Source: Paramuribaculum sp. (GTDB lineage Bacteria > Bacteroidota > Bacteroidia > Bacteroidales > Muribaculaceae). Taken from it: DNA of 6,605 nucleotides. Positions within the stretch are counted from its first letter, which is position 1; the number at the start of each line of letters is the position of its first letter. The stretch covers positions 1 to 6,605 of the forward strand of contig JAIDKJ010000449.1 in assembly GCA_029051835.1 (NCBI GenBank). Direction: 5' to 3'. Positions 5,689 through 6,605 of this stretch are shown one piece after another. A program made the translations under genes and the position numbers. Under the pieces are notes generated by a model. It did not search any database. It saw nothing but the letters and a program-made list of their open reading frames with translations, and was not told where the DNA came from.

Positions 5689-6605
5689 CTATCTTACAGA
5701 AAAACTTACAATAATCGGCTCTGTACCATCCTGACTGATGGCATAGATGCGGCCGGATTCATCAGGCGCGGTAAGCGCACGAACATGCCTGGAAAGCGTG
5801 TACTCGCCGACTTTGTTGCCGTCCCAGTCATAGACCCAGATCATATTGCCTGTCCAGTCGGAATCGTCAAACTGCCTGCCGTCATAAAGGATATAGACAT
5901 GCTCGTCGTCGGCTGTTCCTTCAAGAAATCTTACTTCTCCGGCATCGCTCCCGTCCACGCCAAGATATTGTCCGTCGGCAAACCGATGCTTCATCGAACT
6001 GTTGCGAAACTGATTGACCGCGCGCAGTGTGTCGGCTTCCAGACGGAAAAATGCCGCGGCCTCGTCACCTAAAGCGACTGCCACAACCTTCCTGCCATCG
6101 GGCGAAACAGCGAATCCAAACTGATAGGCGGCGGTCATAGCCACACTCCCGGCTTTAGCCGCCCTGTCTTCAGGCATACGGTCGCCATAGCGGCCTGTCA
6201 CACGTCCTTCACGGTCAAACATAGTGAATATCTCAGGATGCTCCACATAGCCGTCGGTGCCGATATAGCTGCCGTCGGCCAGCGATCCCACATTCCATGT
6301 ATCGAGATTCAGAATGCGGGTATATGTGAGATACAGACTGTCGGTGCCCTTTACTTCGGCCACGTACAGATCCCTGTTGTCGGCGCGAAGAAGCGTGAAG
6401 GCATCATCGCGTCCGTGGATCGTCGAAAACATCACCACATTGCCGAATTCACCGGGACCAATTCCCTTGGCAACGAAATTGCCGGTATATCGGCCGCGGG
6501 CTACGTCGATAAGATGAGCCAGCGAATCAGTTTTGTTGTCAAGAATAGGCAGAGAATCCCCGGCTCTTTGCGTCGCAGGCGGGCGTCGGATAATAGGTTC
6601 GGGAG
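5689..6605 (-). CDS. TolB-like 6-bladed beta-propeller protein, BF3164 lipoprotein-like (5' end cut off by window)
   Basis: This reading frame is open from the right edge to the TAG at 5689-5691, giving 304 visible residues of a longer protein. The N-terminus, where a lipoprotein signal would be expected, lies outside the window. The visible part has the pattern of Bacteroidota TolB-like propeller proteins (BF3164 family). It includes the early motif YTGNFVAKGIGPGEFGNV (39-56), repeated strand-turn units such as FAVSPDGRKVVAVAL, and a C-terminal blade with MIWVYDWDGNKVGEYTL followed by LTAPDESGRIYAISQD. The function of the family is unknown; members are thought to be cell-surface or periplasmic lipoproteins, and membrane anchoring here is inferred. 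A GTG at 6436-6438 is not the start, since the GxGPGEF motif lies upstream of it. The gene points the same way as gdhA but is separated by 143 bases containing a terminator-like palindrome and the gdhA promoter. Confidence 0.8.
   Translation of the reverse strand, partial: PEPIIRRPPATQRAGDSLPILDNKTDSLAHLIDVARGRYTGNFVAKGIGPGEFGNVVMFSTIHGRDDAFTLLRADNRDLYVAEVKGTDSLYLTYTRILNLDTWNVGSLADGSYIGTDGYVEHPEIFTMFDREGRVTGRYGDRMPEDRAAKAGSVAMTAAYQFGFAVSPDGRKVVAVALGDEAAAFFRLEADTLRAVNQFRNSSMKHRFADGQYLGVDGSDAGEVRFLEGTADDEHVYILYDGRQFDDSDWTGNMIWVYDWDGNKVGEYTLSRHVRALTAPDESGRIYAISQDGTEPIIVSFSVR

Noticed and set aside
4151..5689. Shared CATGCAC/GTGCATG heptamer in the terminator and in the gdhA upstream palindrome as a recombinase site
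   Set aside because: The match is only seven bases, each copy is already explained by its own hairpin, and the intervals do not form a sensible invertible unit because gdhA lies whole between them.
5674..6072. Rightward open frame of 132 residues opposite the propeller gene
   Set aside because: It is the antisense shadow of a reading frame with clear beta-propeller motifs.
1..6605. CRISPR array, tRNA, rRNA, riboswitch or defence/toxin-antitoxin system
   Set aside because: No regularly spaced repeats, no cloverleaf or conserved RNA sequence was seen, and all large reading frames are accounted for by other families.

Overview
This window looks like chromosomal DNA of a Bacteroidota bacterium, most likely order Bacteroidales. 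I infer this from the families present (an NCBI-style 'GIN domain' DUF2807 protein, a BF3164/TolB-like propeller protein, a Bacteroidales-type tyrosine recombinase), from the absence of Shine-Dalgarno sequences, and from a perfect TAnnTTTG-type -7 box upstream of gdhA. The GC-rich coding sequence with many ATA isoleucine codons would suit a Muribaculaceae-like gut genome, but genus is a guess.

Layout. Positions 1-2786 hold a tight rightward cluster: the 3' part of a DusB-type tRNA-dihydrouridine synthase gene (cut by the left edge), a secreted DUF2807/GIN-domain protein overlapping it by 4 bases, and a 494-residue polysaccharide flippase-like membrane protein starting 3 bases after that. A 98-base gap with weak hairpins and a possible promoter leads to a rightward 400-residue tyrosine recombinase gene (2885-4087). 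A strong perfect 14-bp hairpin (4144-4180) lies between this gene and the leftward glutamate dehydrogenase gene gdhA (5545-4208). A 143-base AT-rich region (5546-5688) carries the gdhA promoter and leader and a palindrome that may terminate the gene behind it. The right edge cuts a leftward gene (6605-5689) for a TolB-like propeller protein.

How the genes relate. The first three probably share a transcript, although their functions (tRNA modification, envelope protein, glycan export) are not obviously connected. The recombinase belongs to a Bacteroidales family that includes DNA invertases of surface-structure promoters, and it sits beside a glycan flippase, but I found no convincing invertible segment in the window. 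gdhA is an independently transcribed ammonia-assimilation/glutamate-catabolism gene. I see no CRISPR array, rRNA, tRNA, insertion sequence or defence system. The window is mostly ordinary; the recombinase and the gdhA control region are the parts worth a second look.
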